A DNA stretch of 64,000 bases. Source: Lumnitzera littorea. Its lineage: Eukaryota; Streptophyta; Magnoliopsida; Myrtales; Combretaceae. Positions 1 through 13,500 of the stretch are shown piece by piece; the stretch's first letter is position 1, and the number at the start of each line of letters is the position of its first letter. The notes beneath the pieces were generated by a model. The model had not been told where the DNA came from and did not search any database. It saw only the letters and a program-made list of their open reading frames with translations. Made by a program: the position numbers and the translations under genes. The DNA is taken from the NCBI GenBank assembly GCA_024138015.1, contig JAMXBB010000009.1, positions 8,861,661 to 8,925,660 of the forward strand, in the 5' to 3' direction.

Positions 1-2195
1 ATCCCTATAATGTAAATGTTGTTTTAATATTCATATAACTATTTTATGTAGGCTTTATTTTATAACTCTTTATGTTATCTTCAATTTAGGCTTTTATTAT
101 ACCTAATTATTCAAGTTTTTAAGTCTCTTACAATTAATTTTAATTTAAACTAAGTTCTAATTCAGTTTCCGAATCGATTTCTAAATTAGGTTCTAATTCA
201 ATTTCTAATTACGGGTTTTACACATGACCCCTAGAAACTTATTCCGAACCATTATGTGAAATTAATTACATTAGACTTAAATATCCAAAATCTCATATTT
301 AGCATATAACTAGTATTCTAATTCATATAGTACACTAAATTCCTAATTTAACTATCGATTTAGCTCATAATGTGAGAAAAATTTATATATTTCATATAAT
401 TATATAAATTTATATTTTATATTAGATTTATTATTATTATTATTATCAATTTTGACATAATATTTTCTATTCACTAATTTCTTATATTTACATATTACCA
501 ATTATTACCTAATATGTACTTAACATGCACATCTAACATTTCCAACACTTCAAATATCTTCTCTCATCACCAACTAATATCTCAAAATATCTAAATACAT
601 CCTAAATCAAAATTTGTGCCAATTTAACTTTAAATTATAAAATTAACTTAAATATGCCTTTTTTACCTACATATTTATTACATATTATACATAATATATA
701 CAACCAACACCTCAAATTCCATTAAAGCTACGGTAAATATATTATACTCAATAAATTATAGCTGTTATATTCTAATCATAAGAAGTACTAGGATAGTTTA
801 ATATATATTATTTTCAAAAATATCAATTTTAGGTTTGATTTTGCTAAAAATTAGCTCAAAATTAGGTAAATGACCAAATAAAATTATAAGATTTGAATTA
901 AACATTAAAATCATAACTAAGCTTTAGAAGTTATTACAAATCAGATCCATTAAGGAATTTAATTAAAAACCTATTATTTCTTTAATATAAAAAATAAGGA
1001 AAATTCAATAAAAATAATTTAAATAAATACTAAACATATAGTTTATCAAAAATTATTTTTATATAAATTAAATATATCATATAAGGAATATGTACACAAA
1101 AAATTAACTCGAAATAACATTTTTTACTAATTTTGAAAATCATATAAAATTCATTAAAATTAGGCTTGTTCTTAAGGAACCTATATATGCACTTTTAATT
1201 TTAAAAATATGGTTTGATATTCTAATTCTACATGAAAAAATATCTAGGGAAACTAAATTTCATAATTTTTAGACATCATTTGATATTTTTAATAAAAATA
1301 GTAACTTACAAGCAAAAATCACACATTTTCAATTCTTCGGCAACCGGAGCTCCACTGAAGGCAAGGGTAGGTTTGCTAAAACCACCACTATGTCAGACCT
1401 TAGACCCTTAACAACCACCATGATAGGTCTTCATTTAGTACCTATTTCCTTATCTAGCCCTGATTACACTATAATTTGTTATTTTTTGGTAAAATTAGTT
1501 TCTCTCTCTTCTAATCTCTCCTTAAATTTTTATGGACTCTAAACTAACTAAAATAAATTTTAGAAGGAGGTTTGGTATTTATAGAAGAGGTTTAAGGTTT
1601 TCTTTTTATTTTTAATTACCAAGTGTCCCTATCTTTTAATCTTTTTCACTTTTTAGTTAGATTGCTTTAATTGGCTAATTTTCCAACTTCAAATCCCAAC
1701 CTTCCACGCCCTCTTTCTAGACATTGCTACACTTTCTAGTATTTTTCTTGATTTTTTATTAATTATTTATGAATTTTCTTTAATTAATTTACATTATTTT
1801 GATATATTTAAAGTATTTTAAATAATTTCGTGTATTTTTACTTATACATAAATATACATATGACACAATAAATACTTCTAAATATTATTTATGTTATTTT
1901 ATAATTTTTAGTATGTTTATAATTTATCTATAACAATTCGTTAATTATCAAAACTTATTTTACGTGTTTCCAACAAATACTAGATAATATACATATAACT
2001 TAATATTATAATTTTTTATTATTTTATTATTTATTTTGTTAAATCCAAACTCATAGGATCACTTTTACTAATCTTTCTAACTTTATCATAAAATTTAGAC
2101 TCGATCAAATAATTTACGTGATCACCTTAAATTTTATAATTTGTTTTTGAATCGATCGATCATGAGTTGATCAACAATTTGTATAAGATCTCACA
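1..2195 (-). mobile_element. Chromovirus-type LTR, minus orientation, cut by the window edge
   Basis: The stretch matches the LTR at 24228-25934 throughout, in the same orientation. Both share runs such as the region with TTTACTAATCTTTCTA near 2066 and the repeated CTAATTCAATTTC words near 150-220. Read on the minus strand it begins TGTGAGATC at 2195, which fits the TG start of an LTR. Internal retrotransposon coding sequence is not visible beside it, so it may be a solo LTR, but its other end is outside the window. The LTR assignment rests on within-window homology and is inferred; the family (long-LTR Ty3/gypsy) comes from the better preserved copies at 14-34 kb. Confidence 0.6.
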
Positions 2196-3187
2196 CCGAA
2201 GGAGACAATTACTTAGATATTAATAGTTAATTATCTAGCTAATTACACTTAACACCTTAATTCCAATATAGAACTAATGGTTCGAGCAATTAAAAGGAGA
2301 ACACAAAGATATACAAGCTAAATTGACCAAGAATATAAATCACTAGGCTCAATTAGCAAGGAACTCGCCACAATCTGATGGATTAATAAAAGTATAGAAG
2401 TAGAGAGTTAAGAATCAATACAATGATAAGGATTCATAATAATCCCCAACAAGGCAAATACTAGCTATTTAGTTTCATAAACTAAGGGTAAATAAGTAAA
2501 TTAAACTAAAAATGGCAAGATATGTTAGGAATTATAAAGCATTGGCAAGACGATAAGGTATAAAGTTAGTATGCTGATGGTCTAAGTTAGAGATTTAAGC
2601 CTTTGACAATTAATTATGTCAAGACTATGAGTGTGAGAACCAACTCGCATGTTTTACTACTTAGTTAGGGTATGTTTAGCCTTCTATTCACAAATCCAGC
2701 TTGATAGCGATGATGGATATCAACTTGACAATAGTTCTACAATAAATGTTCTTTTTAAACCACTAGCTTGACAAAAGATAGATATACAGGTTTGATGATA
2801 ATTCTGCAATAGCTTGGTATTCCTTACTTCTCTAAGTTCAAATCGTGGAATATAACATATAGACTCCCTTCATGATCTATAAAAATATATCAAAAGAGAC
2901 TTAAAACTATTATAAACGTGAAATTGAAGGAAATCTATAAGTTTAAATTCTTTGGAAGTGAATTGAATGTAGAGAATCTTCTTACTGGAGTTTATGAAAC
3001 TTATAGCTAGCTTTTTCCTATGAAAACCTGGGATTTGATTCCCATCGTTTTCCATTGAGCCATTAAGTAAGAGACGATCTTGGAGGAGAATAAGAGAGGG
3101 TAAGGGTAAGAGGATGCTTATGGAAGCCTTGAGTCTTGAAGGAGATGATCTTAGGTTGGAGTTAGGCATTGGTTAAAGTAATTTATC
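2196..3187. other. Unassigned intergenic DNA
   Basis: I see no gene here. One minus-strand open frame of 99 codons (2870-3169) has no recognisable motif and a composition expected by chance. Confidence 0.5.
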
Positions 3188-4067
3188 TGATGGGAATCAG
3201 GCTACTAGATCATTGACCCGCAATTAAGCTCGAGGATTAAAAGAACTGACAAGACGAATCCTCATGTTCCAACTGACTCCTACTAAGGTCGAGTACTTCC
3301 CTACTGAGGTCAAGAACTTCCTTATCAAGTCACCCTTTATGTTGAGCCAAATGATTAGCCATCTCTCTGTGGTGTACCAAATTGAAGAATACTCACTCAT
3401 GCTCGAGTCATCCAATGACTCAGTATTTTCCTTGTCGAAAAGCCGAGATAGAGAGACTTCGGGCTGACTAAGTCATTCCTGCTTGTATAAGCAAGTTGTC
3501 CATACTTTTTGTTTGTATCTTCTAACAGCCTCGCCAATGTAGTATAACCACGTATACGGTATCATGTGTAGAATCCGTTACACTAATAATTATTTTTCTT
3601 GTATATTCATTTTTACCATTTGTATCTTATACATTACTTTCTTAAAAAATACCATTTTTGTCTTTTCTATTTTTAGGCAAGTTACCCTAACTTATAGTAT
3701 AAATACTCTTGTACTTGTAGCTAGAATCGGATTATTCAAATTACCATTAATATACTTGAGTATTTTTTTCTTCCTTGCGTAAACACTAGCTGTTTATTCT
3801 TGACATTACTCTTATCCTAACTCTTGAGCAAAGCTAGGTGGCGAGTAACCTTACCTCACCGATTCATGCGTTATATTGAATTATGCCGTGAGTTCTCAGA
3901 AGTTCTATTGGTATGTTATGTCCTCTAGAACTATTCATATGTTTTACTTACTTCTTCATTCGTAATTATTATTCTGTACGTTCCCCACCACTTCCGTTTC
4001 GAGCTTTCTACAAGCTCATACTCATTCAACGACTGATCTTGTCTGTTCTTAGTCACGGTTCACATCA
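3188..4067 (+). mobile_element. Probable solo LTR related to the LTR at 58728-59572
   Basis: It starts TGATGGGAATCAG, close to the TGATAAGAATCAG start of the 5-prime LTR of the right-hand chromovirus. Late in both copies there is a GTGAGTAAC-like word followed by CCGAT and ATAT. Length (about 880 bp against 845 bp) also fits. No primer-binding site or pol sequence follows, so a solo LTR is the simplest reading. The similarity is patchy and the right end is a guess. Confidence 0.4.
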
Positions 4068-4791
4068 TTATCATTTGTTCAATGTGGGCAATAGTTAAGA
4101 GTTAGCCTTATAACGGGGACATTGTAAATTTAAGTAGGAAAAATGTCATTGTTTGTAAGTTGGAAGATAAGGAGGATGTTCAACTTAAGCGTAATGCAAA
4201 ATGAATGACATCAATAGGTGATTTATTAATGGGTTGGGCTTTCTTTGAAGGCGGCCTTAGGCTCCCATGAGCAAGAATTAAAACTAGGGTTATATGAACT
4301 CCTTTCTGATATATGACGATTTAATTATTTGACTTATTTTACGTTTTGGTTGTGAGTTGATATGCTTTCAAACTTTATTGGACATTTTAGTTTTTATGAT
4401 TTATGAGTAGATACAGTTTTCCATTCCTTTATGAATTTTTATGTGCTATGCGGAATAATTATTTACGTTTTTTATTATGGATTTAGATGCCTTATATATT
4501 TCAAGCGAGTTGAAATATTTGGCGGGTTGCAGCGCTCATCTAATATCTCGGGAAATTACAAAATCTTTTGCATTAATATATAAAATACTTTTGATTATAT
4601 AGAAATAGATAATGTCATATCAACTATGTGAAGTTCGGATAAATTTTAAATTTTATAAAAAAATGTTTGAATTTATTATGTTATACTCAATGAAACGCCC
4701 AATCCAACTTTACCGCATCAAATTCACCACATCTAACGTCTTTAGAAGAATATGCTAGCGATCCAACATTCATTTGATTGAAGATGATAAG

Positions 4792-4799
4792 TATAAATA
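4792..4799 (+). promoter_or_regulatory. TATA-box-like site upstream of the PPR gene
   Basis: TATAAATA lies about 210 bp before the ATG at 5010. Position and sequence suit a plant core promoter, but AT-rich DNA gives many such words by chance. Confidence 0.35.
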
Positions 4800-5009
4800 G
4801 TAAGATCTGGCGGGAATCTAACATTAAAAGTTCAATTTAGCAAGCTTCATGCTTTGCGTGCATTTGAAATTAATGGTAACTTTAAAAAGTATTAAAATAT
4901 ATCAGCACTGTACAAGAAGCTGCCAACCAGAAAGTATTTCGTAAACGACTTAAGTTTAGTGCATGCTCGTTAAGGCACTAAACTCGTTAAGGTTTAAAAA
5001 TTCTGCCTT

Positions 5010-6803
5010 ATGCGTGGCCTCAGTCTACTGTGCGGCTTGAAGAGACCGTGTCCGATAACCGTCTGTACCATCCAAAGACTCTTCACTTCATTCCAAGAAG
5101 AGCAACACCAAGAGGCGTGCTCTTCCTTCCTCCAAAAATGCGTCAAAACCTGCAACCTCCACCACGGCCAAGCCCTGCACGCCAAGCTCCTCAAAGGGTC
5201 GTTCCCCTTCTCTCTCTTCATCCGGAACCACCTCCTCAACATGTACTTCAAATGCTGCGACATTACCAGCGGACTCCACCAGTTCGACGAAATGACCCAA
5301 CGAAACGTGATCTCATATTCAGCCGCGATGTCCGGATTAGTCCAAAATGGGTATGCCCACGATGCCCTTAACCTGTTCGCTGTCTTGCTTAGGGAAGGTT
5401 TTGTGAGGCCTAATGAGTTTACTCTGGTGAGTGCACTTCATGCCTGTTCTTTAGTTGAGGAGGATTCAGGTTTGGCCCATCGGGTTTATGGTTTTGTTGT
5501 GAAGCTGGGTTTCGAGAGTAATGTGTATTTGATCAATGCGTTTTTGACTGCTTTGATAAGGAATGATCGGTTAATGGAGGCTATTGAGGTTTTTGAGAAG
5601 TGCCCTTGTAAGGATGTTGTTTCTTGGAATTCTATGATGGCAGGATACTTGCAGTGCTCGTATTCAGAGGTTCCTCATTTCTTGGTTAGGATGTTTCGTG
5701 AGGGAGTGACGCCAGATGAGTTTACTTTTGCAAGTATTCTTTCGGGGTTGGCTGCTCTTGCGGAGATTGTGATGGGAATACAAGTCCATGGGCAGATAGT
5801 TAAGCGGGGGCATGAGGTTGAGGTTTGTGTTGGGAATGCTTTGGTGGATATGTACTTGAAGAATCAGAAGTTGGTGGAAGGTTTTAGAGCTTTTGATGAA
5901 ATGCATGCTAAGGATGAGGTGTCGTGGACCCAGTTTGCTGGCGGATGTTTGCAGTGTGGAGAGCCTGGGAAAGCACTTGAGATCATAGGATATATGAAAG
6001 TTATGGGCATGATGCCAAATAAGTTTACGCTTGTGACTGCAGCAAATGCTTGTGCCAATTTGGCTTCATTAGAGGAAGGGATGAAAATTCATGGAAGCAG
6101 GACTAAACTTGGTGATATCGTTGATGTTTGTGTGGATAATGCACTGGTCGATATGTATGTCAAGTGTGGATGCATGGATGCTGCATGGGGGGTCTTTCGA
6201 TCCATGAGAAATCGCACTGTCATTTCATGGACTACATTAATCATGGGGTGTGCACAAAATGGACAGCCTGTGGATGCTTTGAAAGCTTTCAGTGAGATGA
6301 AGAAAGAAGCAGTAGAGCCAAACTACATCACCTTCATTGGTGTGCTCTATGCGTGCAGCCAAGGAGGGCTTATTGAGGAAGGATGGGAGTACTTCAACTC
6401 CATGTCTCAAGATTATGGAATATCTCCTGGAGAAGATCACTATGCCTGCATGGTTAGTCTACTTGCACGAGCTGGACGCATCAAGGAAGCTGAGAAATTG
6501 ATCTTTAGCATGCCTTTTCGTCCTGGTCTGCTGGTCTGGCAAACATTGTTGGCTGCATGTCAAATTCATGGAGATATCACAACTGCAAAGTGTGCAGCAG
6601 AAAATGCACTTGCATTGGATAAAGAAGCACCATCAACATACGTGCTATTAGCTAATGCCTTCGCGGGATCGAGTGACTGGAGCAATGTGGAAATGTTGAG
6701 AGCTATTATGGAGACTAGGGATGTCAAGAAGAGGCCTGGATTTAGTTGGATTGGTTTAGACCAAACTGCTATGATGTCTTCTATATATGTCATGTCACCT
6801 TAG
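5010..6803 (+). CDS. PLS-class pentatricopeptide repeat protein, E subgroup, intronless
   Basis: The 597-residue protein is one open frame. Its N-terminus is basic and hydroxylated (MRGLSLLCGLKRP), which suits a mitochondrial or plastid transit peptide. Tandem PPR motifs of P, L and S type follow, seen as repeated units such as VISYSAAMSGLVQNG, VVSWNSMMAGYLQC, VSWTQFAGGCLQCG and VISWTTLIMGCAQNG, alternating with NALVDMYxKxG units. Near residues 480-590 comes an E-type tail (LVWQTLLAACQIHGD, then TYVLLANAFA and KKRPGFSWI). It then stops after a short unrelated end, with no E+ or DYW deaminase domain. PLS proteins of this class bind organelle transcripts and commonly direct C-to-U editing; this target is unknown. 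GC content is well above that of the flanks. The start chosen is the first ATG, with TATAAATA about 210 bp upstream. Confidence 0.94.
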   Translation: MRGLSLLCGLKRPCPITVCTIQRLFTSFQEEQHQEACSSFLQKCVKTCNLHHGQALHAKLLKGSFPFSLFIRNHLLNMYFKCCDITSGLHQFDEMTQRNVISYSAAMSGLVQNGYAHDALNLFAVLLREGFVRPNEFTLVSALHACSLVEEDSGLAHRVYGFVVKLGFESNVYLINAFLTALIRNDRLMEAIEVFEKCPCKDVVSWNSMMAGYLQCSYSEVPHFLVRMFREGVTPDEFTFASILSGLAALAEIVMGIQVHGQIVKRGHEVEVCVGNALVDMYLKNQKLVEGFRAFDEMHAKDEVSWTQFAGGCLQCGEPGKALEIIGYMKVMGMMPNKFTLVTAANACANLASLEEGMKIHGSRTKLGDIVDVCVDNALVDMYVKCGCMDAAWGVFRSMRNRTVISWTTLIMGCAQNGQPVDALKAFSEMKKEAVEPNYITFIGVLYACSQGGLIEEGWEYFNSMSQDYGISPGEDHYACMVSLLARAGRIKEAEKLIFSMPFRPGLLVWQTLLAACQIHGDITTAKCAAENALALDKEAPSTYVLLANAFAGSSDWSNVEMLRAIMETRDVKKRPGFSWIGLDQTAMMSSIYVMSP

Positions 6804-9349
6804 AAAAGATTTTCATTGTTAAAGTATACGATAATCCGTTGAGACTTTTGATTGCACGTTTATCCCCACTTATAGCACACGTTCATGCATTTATATGCGA
6901 TTTTACCCAAAAATCAATTAAATGCATTTTAGTGGATCAATTGTTCAAAAATTTGATGAAAAGGATCAAAATAGGACTTAAATGACATCTTATGCTCATA
7001 AGTTTTATAGCTATTATATGTCATTTTACCTTTACTTTGAAAGATGAATTGACTTTTTTTTTTTTTTATTTTGGTGTGCGGGGTTTTGTTTCGGGGGTGG
7101 GGGGTTTTGGCAATTGAGAAGCAATGTTCTCTTCTCTTTATATTGGTGATTTGTGCCATACTCATTTACAAATTTGTTCTCAGGGAAGCATAATTGTGAC
7201 TACTTAATAAGGAAAGCTGCATATGAGCTGGAGCTGGCACATATGGCTTGTTATACCCAGAGAAGCAGCCAAGGACTTGTTATCTTTTAGACAACAACAG
7301 TTTGAGCTAGTAACAGACACATGGTTATCCAAACTTGTGGTAGTAATTGATCAGAAGATGCACTTGGAGGGTTATGACCAAACAGAGCGAGAGAATCCAT
7401 TCTCCATATTAATTGCACATCATGAGTTGTATTAAGGAATAAGAGTGGCATCCATTTCTTGAAAATCTCAGTTGGCTTTAGTAGAATGAGCACTGAACAT
7501 GAAGTATCAAATGCTAGAGCAGACCGGTGGAAAATTAAAAGAGAACAGCCATGAACTTTGGACTAAGGCAAGGAGCTGACTCTAGAGCACAAGAGCAGAC
7601 CAGTCCTAATTCACAAGGGCCAAGCACGCACAACTCAGCAATCTAAAGCACACCTGAGCCTGTTTGGATCGAGGCAATTTTTATCAGCTTCAGAACAGAA
7701 ACTGAGCAGCAGGGGCTTGAGTCTTTTAATTTTGAAGTAACTTATGTTGTTTAAGAGATGCCAATAGCTCAACTCCACTTTATTTAGCACCAAACTGCAA
7801 AAGGAAATAAGAGACAGAGCAGCTTGTCTATTTTACAGAGCAACTCATATATATTACATGGCCAGCCTCACATCAAGGAGCCAATGATGTTATAGGTCAA
7901 ATGCAAATGCAGCATCTTGGTTGAAGAACCAGCAGCTCATGATTAATTTTGGAAGCCTGAATTCCATGTGCTTGCTCGACATCAATCATAATTGAGCAAC
8001 TCTCGATTGCATTGCGGAAGAGCAAACAACATGAGACCAAGAAGGGCCGATGCTAATCAGCCCTTCTGCATGACCGAGCTAAGCAACCGAACATAGCCAC
8101 CAACAGAGGACAGCAGCTCCATTCACTATCCCGGCAGCAAATGGAGCGCAACAAAAAGAATGAAAGTTCATGATTCCAATTTGAAGCGAAGCACAACTGA
8201 ACCAAGCACTAATCCAAGCCAAGCAGCTTCACGAAAGGCAACCGCAGACTCATGACAGAACGATCAAAACAGCTAGCGAACAAGCACGACCAAGTAGCAG
8301 CTCCCGAGCAAAAGCCAAAACGTGCGCTCCAAATGTGTACTCAAGCAGCAACGAGGAACTCAATTTGGAAGAAGCAGGCTGGATTAGAATTAAAGTAAAA
8401 TATAGAGCAGCACTCTTGGAGTCAGAACAGAGCAGCCCCTATCCTTGGTAGTCCACCACAGCTATTGAGTCAAGAGAGCAAACCACGTGTGAGAGCAACC
8501 GACCAGATCAGAGCGCCCACTTGAGTGAGCTCTAATGAGCATAACCGATGGAGAGAAGAACCTATTATTATCTTTTCAGAAAATTTCCAAATGAACAATT
8601 GCGATGAAATATCCAAATTGAACCCGAGCGGCTCCTCAAGCAGGCTGAGCAGTCATCATGTCTGGATCTGAAACAGAGCTGACAAGCATATGTAAGCGGC
8701 CCATCGTCATATTCAATAAAAAAACACAAGAGGCCTCTTTTGATTTCCGCTCAATTACATAGACCTCATTTTCCTTTATGAGTTTAGAAATACATATTGG
8801 GCTTTTTCTCTTATTCTGCTCTCAAATGAGGCCTACTTTATTTTACTATTCTACCCATAGATAAAATAATTAAACAAACACTAAAATAAGTTTTTTATTA
8901 ATATTTTTACAGGGCAATGTACTTGTTGGGATCAATACTATCATTATTGGCACTATGGCGTAGATTATACTCCTAGTTTCTCTCTCTCTTTTGATTAAGC
9001 CAACCATTGCACATACTATAATTTTTTGGAGAGATCTACTCTATTGAAAGACTAGTTAAAACCGCCATGGCATGTTCCTAGTTTCTTAAATCAATAATTG
9101 GCAACATTCACCATATTTACCTTTTATGAATCATGCTCATATTTATTGACCAATTGATGTTTGAGACATCATTATTTTACAGATTTAATATAAACTTCAA
9201 GAACAAGATTTAATATATAAAAGTCTGATTAAATGTAAAATGAAAAAAAGAAAAAGAGAAAAGATGCACATAAATACTAACCTAAGTATGATGGGCTTGG
9301 ACTGTTTCGTTATGATTTAAGCCTAAGAAAAACTAGAACATTCGCATGT
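6804..9349. other. Intergenic region without a recognised gene
   Basis: The first 350 bp are probably the PPR 3-prime untranslated region and flank, including a T-rich/G-rich tract near 7050-7110. From about 7200 to 8700 the DNA is richer in G+C than its neighbours and full of GAGCAG/AGCAGC words, without a long open frame. A 70-codon frame at 7223-7435 shows no known motif. After 8740 the sequence returns to AT-rich DNA. Confidence 0.5.
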
Positions 9350-9900
9350 ATGCAGAAGGGTGATTTACTACAATGGATGAAAAATTTATCCTTTCTATAA
9401 ATTTTTAAGCGGATGTAAGTATTACGTTCCATAATTCTAAACTTATTAGGACATAAGACGGGAGTTTATTCTTAATTCTATTTAAGAATACAAATGGGTA
9501 GATTCATATATAAAATTTATATGTGTATCGGTTAATATTGGCATATGCTTTTAAGTAATTAAGTCCCTGATATTGATCTATAAATTTTATATAAAGGTTT
9601 ACCATAAGCATATTTCTTAATGTGATTACAATTTATACACGTATGGTATTGGTTGATCAATCCAAAAAAGAGATAAGATCTCATCCCGTAATAATATATA
9701 AAAATTGATGATCTTAATTGGATGAAAATTCGTGTGCAATTGAGAAGGAAACAAAGACTCTTATTGAAAAAATCTCGTTATTGGAATTAAAAGAAATAAA
9801 ATAAAAAGACACCGAGACACAACAAGTGATTGTAGCTTATATTCGTAGGTGAATATAAAAATTGAAATCTTCATATTTGAATCAAGACATTGCATAGCAT

Positions 9901-10140
9901 CATCCGTCATTAAGAAAAAGTAAACACGCGTTTTAAAACTTCTAGTCTAAGTGATGATGTTGTCTTCTGTACCTCTTCCCTCTTATGGACCTTCTTAGAA
10001 GTTCTACCTTCAGTCAAACCGTGCAGGCCACAAATTTAGATCCGAGCGGTCCATTCTGGTGCATGAAAACTTCATCAATGGTACGTAGCATGCCTGGTGA
10101 CAACATTGGCAAGAACTTTGTTTTGGCAATTTCCTTTTAT
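9901..10140. other. Segment strongly conserved between the two WD40 blocks, copy A
   Basis: This segment lies about 400-600 bp before the ATG-like exon 1. Within it 9998-10076 (79 bp) is identical to 34627-34705, and 10086-10129 is identical to 34715-34758. It is richer in G+C than the surroundings and open in one plus-strand frame in both copies (from 9985 here; contains TNLDPSGPFWCMKT and MPGDNIGKNFVLA). I do not recognise the peptide. It could be an old coding exon, a promoter or untranslated leader, or a gene-fragment capture. Confidence 0.5.
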
Positions 10141-10511
10141 CTTATTGATGAAATAAATTTAAAACTTTGTTAAAAGCGACATGTCGTGTGAATTACAATG
10201 TGATAGGTAAGAACAAATAAGAATTCGATACATAAAAATACTCACACAATCACATATAGTGATTATTCCACTATGTCAGTTAAGTGTTTTTGACACCATA
10301 ATCCACATTTGGTATCAATCCTAATCAATCTTTCTTTTTTGTCATTATGGGAAAGGACTCCCATTATGTGTGTGTGTGTATATATATAAACACATGAGGG
10401 CGTGCAGCAGCAGAAACATTTCATCTTCATAGAAACAAAAGCTATTTCTGCTAATACCATATTTGATCTTACATAGGCTAGTCAAGATCTATACCATCAT
10501 CCTTTTATATC

Positions 10512-13500
10512 ATGGTATGTTATTGGACACGTTTACTAGTATTATACTTAATTGTTATCTTTTTATCTTTTATTTTTTATTTTTTGAATTCTCAATATAA
10601 TAATAATTATCAAATTATCTATGAGTACTAATTTGAGTTTTGCAAACTTTACATATAGGAATCTATCATGTACAAAATTCAGGTACTTCTTGTTACCGTT
10701 TTTATTTCTTAGATTGTTTTAAATATGTAAATCGCAGTTCGAGTTCATTAGGTTATTTGAATATTTCTTGGTGTTGTTAAATCTAGGTTGATCCATACAG
10801 TTTAATTCGGTTTGATCTAATCTTTTTGTTTTATATAGTCAATTTGGTTTAATTGTGGTATAACCCAATTAATCTTTTTAACCATTAACCCTCTCACATG
10901 TTTAGATTAATTATACGGATTGGGACTGACCATATTGATATTTATCATGGATAAGATTTAAATTCTCATTTTTGAACATTTCAAGGTCTTGTAGGTTCCA
11001 AATAATCGAAAGTTTTTAATAAACACTCCTATACACTACGTATTTGAAATTTTTTAAGGATGTCAGTACTACTACTTGAAACTGAAACCTAGTAATAACG
11101 TTGAGCAGAACAAGGTTATTTATCGGAACGGGCGAAGGCAGTGGACTTTCATTCAACAGAACCATGGCCAGTTTCTAATTCATCATCTACTTTCTTATTA
11201 AATTATGCCGATCTTCAAAGTGTGATCTTGTTGATTAATGAGGGACAACGTCGTACTAAATTAAGCTTCCTTGTTACTGTTTCTCACAGGATTCTATTGA
11301 GTTTGTACTCAGGAAATGTCTGCATCCGGAACTTCCAAACACAGGTGAAAACATTATCAGAATTAGTACCCTATTAATCTTAGGAGATTCCGCGTCTCTT
11401 AGCAGTAAATGATGATGAAAGAGAACGATAGAGGCAGGACTTTTAACGTTGATTACTAACAAAATCGAAGATATAAATGGATAATCTAGAAAATAATTTC
11501 CTCTTATTGAAACGAAAACCATTTTCTTCATTTTACATGAATATTTCATATTTCACAATCACCATATGTACCTTTAAAAACTACTAATATATACAGTCTC
11601 TTGAGATTAAAGTGATAATATATACTAAATTTATAGTTTGATTTGATAGTATGAAAAAATTGAAAAAAATGTATAGAATACGATCTCTATGAAACAAACA
11701 CACACCTTACTTACATGTACGAGCATAATGTGCAAAATTCTTGTTCATTTGTTTACAACATTTGTTTACTTCTTGTTCATATACTCAGGCTATAGAAAAG
11801 TCCTTCAAGGTCACTGATTCACCGGGTAATTACTCCAACACAAATGTTTCTCCAACTATGTTGCACATTATCTTGCAAATTAGGATATTGGATTTAATTT
11901 CACGTAAAACTTCAATGTATAAGATGGTTGCTAAAATCACGATTTTACTATTAATTTGTACGTGTAGAATCGTATAAAACTGATAAAATCGTAAACTTAT
12001 TAAATCGTATATTAAAATTTATAATTCTACGAAAAGTCTGCACTTAAATAATTTTATATATGTACCAATTGATAAAAATATCATGAAATCATATACTTTT
12101 AAAATTATATAATCAACTCACAATTTTAATAACTATCAAGATTTTAAAGGGCTCCCTAATTTGAATGTCTACCAAACTTACAGTTCGATTAGCAAAATTT
12201 ATTCCAAACAAAGATTGGATTGTGGCTGGAGCTGATGATTCATATATCCATGTGTACAACTACAATACCATGGAGAAGATGAGAGAATTCAAATCTCATG
12301 AGGATTTCATAAGATGTCTAGAAGTCCATCTAACTCTGCCTTACATGCTATCAGCATCAGATGATAAGGTAATCAAGCTATGGGATTAGGAGAAGAACTG
12401 GCTTTGTGTTCAGGAATTCAAGGGACACTGTATTATGTAATGCAGGAGTCATTTAATCCTAGTGACACACAAGAATTCGCAAGTGCATCCCTTGATGGTA
12501 CCTTAAAGGTTAAGATTCATTTCTCCATGGTTAAGGTTTGTTACTTTTTATGTTAAAAAAACAAAAAAGAACTTTTTGTTCATGTTTTGAAGATTGTTGT
12601 ATAGATTTGGAATATAGATTCGCCTAAGGAGAAATTCACATTGGAGGGTCACTTGAATGGGGTGAACTGCATTGAGTACATTGCTTCTATGGAAAAGCTC
12701 CATTTGCTAAGTGGTTCTGATGACAACATGATTAAGGTATATTTAATTTGACAGCTTGTTTCCTTATTAGTTTGTTTAGATGTAATTTGATACAATGTTG
12801 TCAAATGATTGAATTCAGGTTTGGAACCAAGAAGATAAGAGTTGTATCCATACACTCGAAAGTCATGCTCATAATGTTACAGCACTATGTGCTCATCTAG
12901 ATCTACCGATAATAATTAGTGGCTCTGAAGATGTGACAATCCACATATGGAAAGCGGATACTTATATGTAAGTGCTGTTTGATTGAGAAAAGGATTTTGC
13001 ATGTAATTAGTTTGAATCGAGCAATCTAACAGTTTAAACTTGTTTTCGTTAGATATATTGTGGTTTTATATCGATTGGTCAATATGCCGATTTGAGATTC
13101 TATTGAAACCAATTAAATGGACCAATTAGTTAATTAGCAACAACACATATGTACAGGGACTTAAATAGAGACTTCCTCCTTTCATATCATTTTAGGGTTA
13201 GTTTCACATCTAACTGAATTAAAATTTAAATACGTTGAATCAATTGCAGTTTGTTATTTATTATTTTTAATCACTTAATGCTAGTTGCAACTATGAAGAG
13301 TTCTTACATTAGGTGAATTCAAATTTTTTTATTATAAATTTTACTTTATAGGCTTGAGGACACACTGAACTTTAGCCTTGGAAGGGTATGGGGCATTGGA
13401 TTCATGAAGAACACAAACCACTAAGTCTATTACCTAAATTATATGGATTCAGGAAAAGTTGTTTTATTGAACTTTCAACTTAAACTAACAACTAAATTTA

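Noticed and set aside
4994..5371. Overlapping frames on both strands at the start of the PPR gene
   Set aside because: They are shadows of the GC-rich PPR coding sequence and have no motifs.
9945..10150. Box C/D snoRNA in the conserved upstream segment
   Set aside because: A GTGATGAT word resembles a C box, but no D box lies at a suitable distance in both copies.
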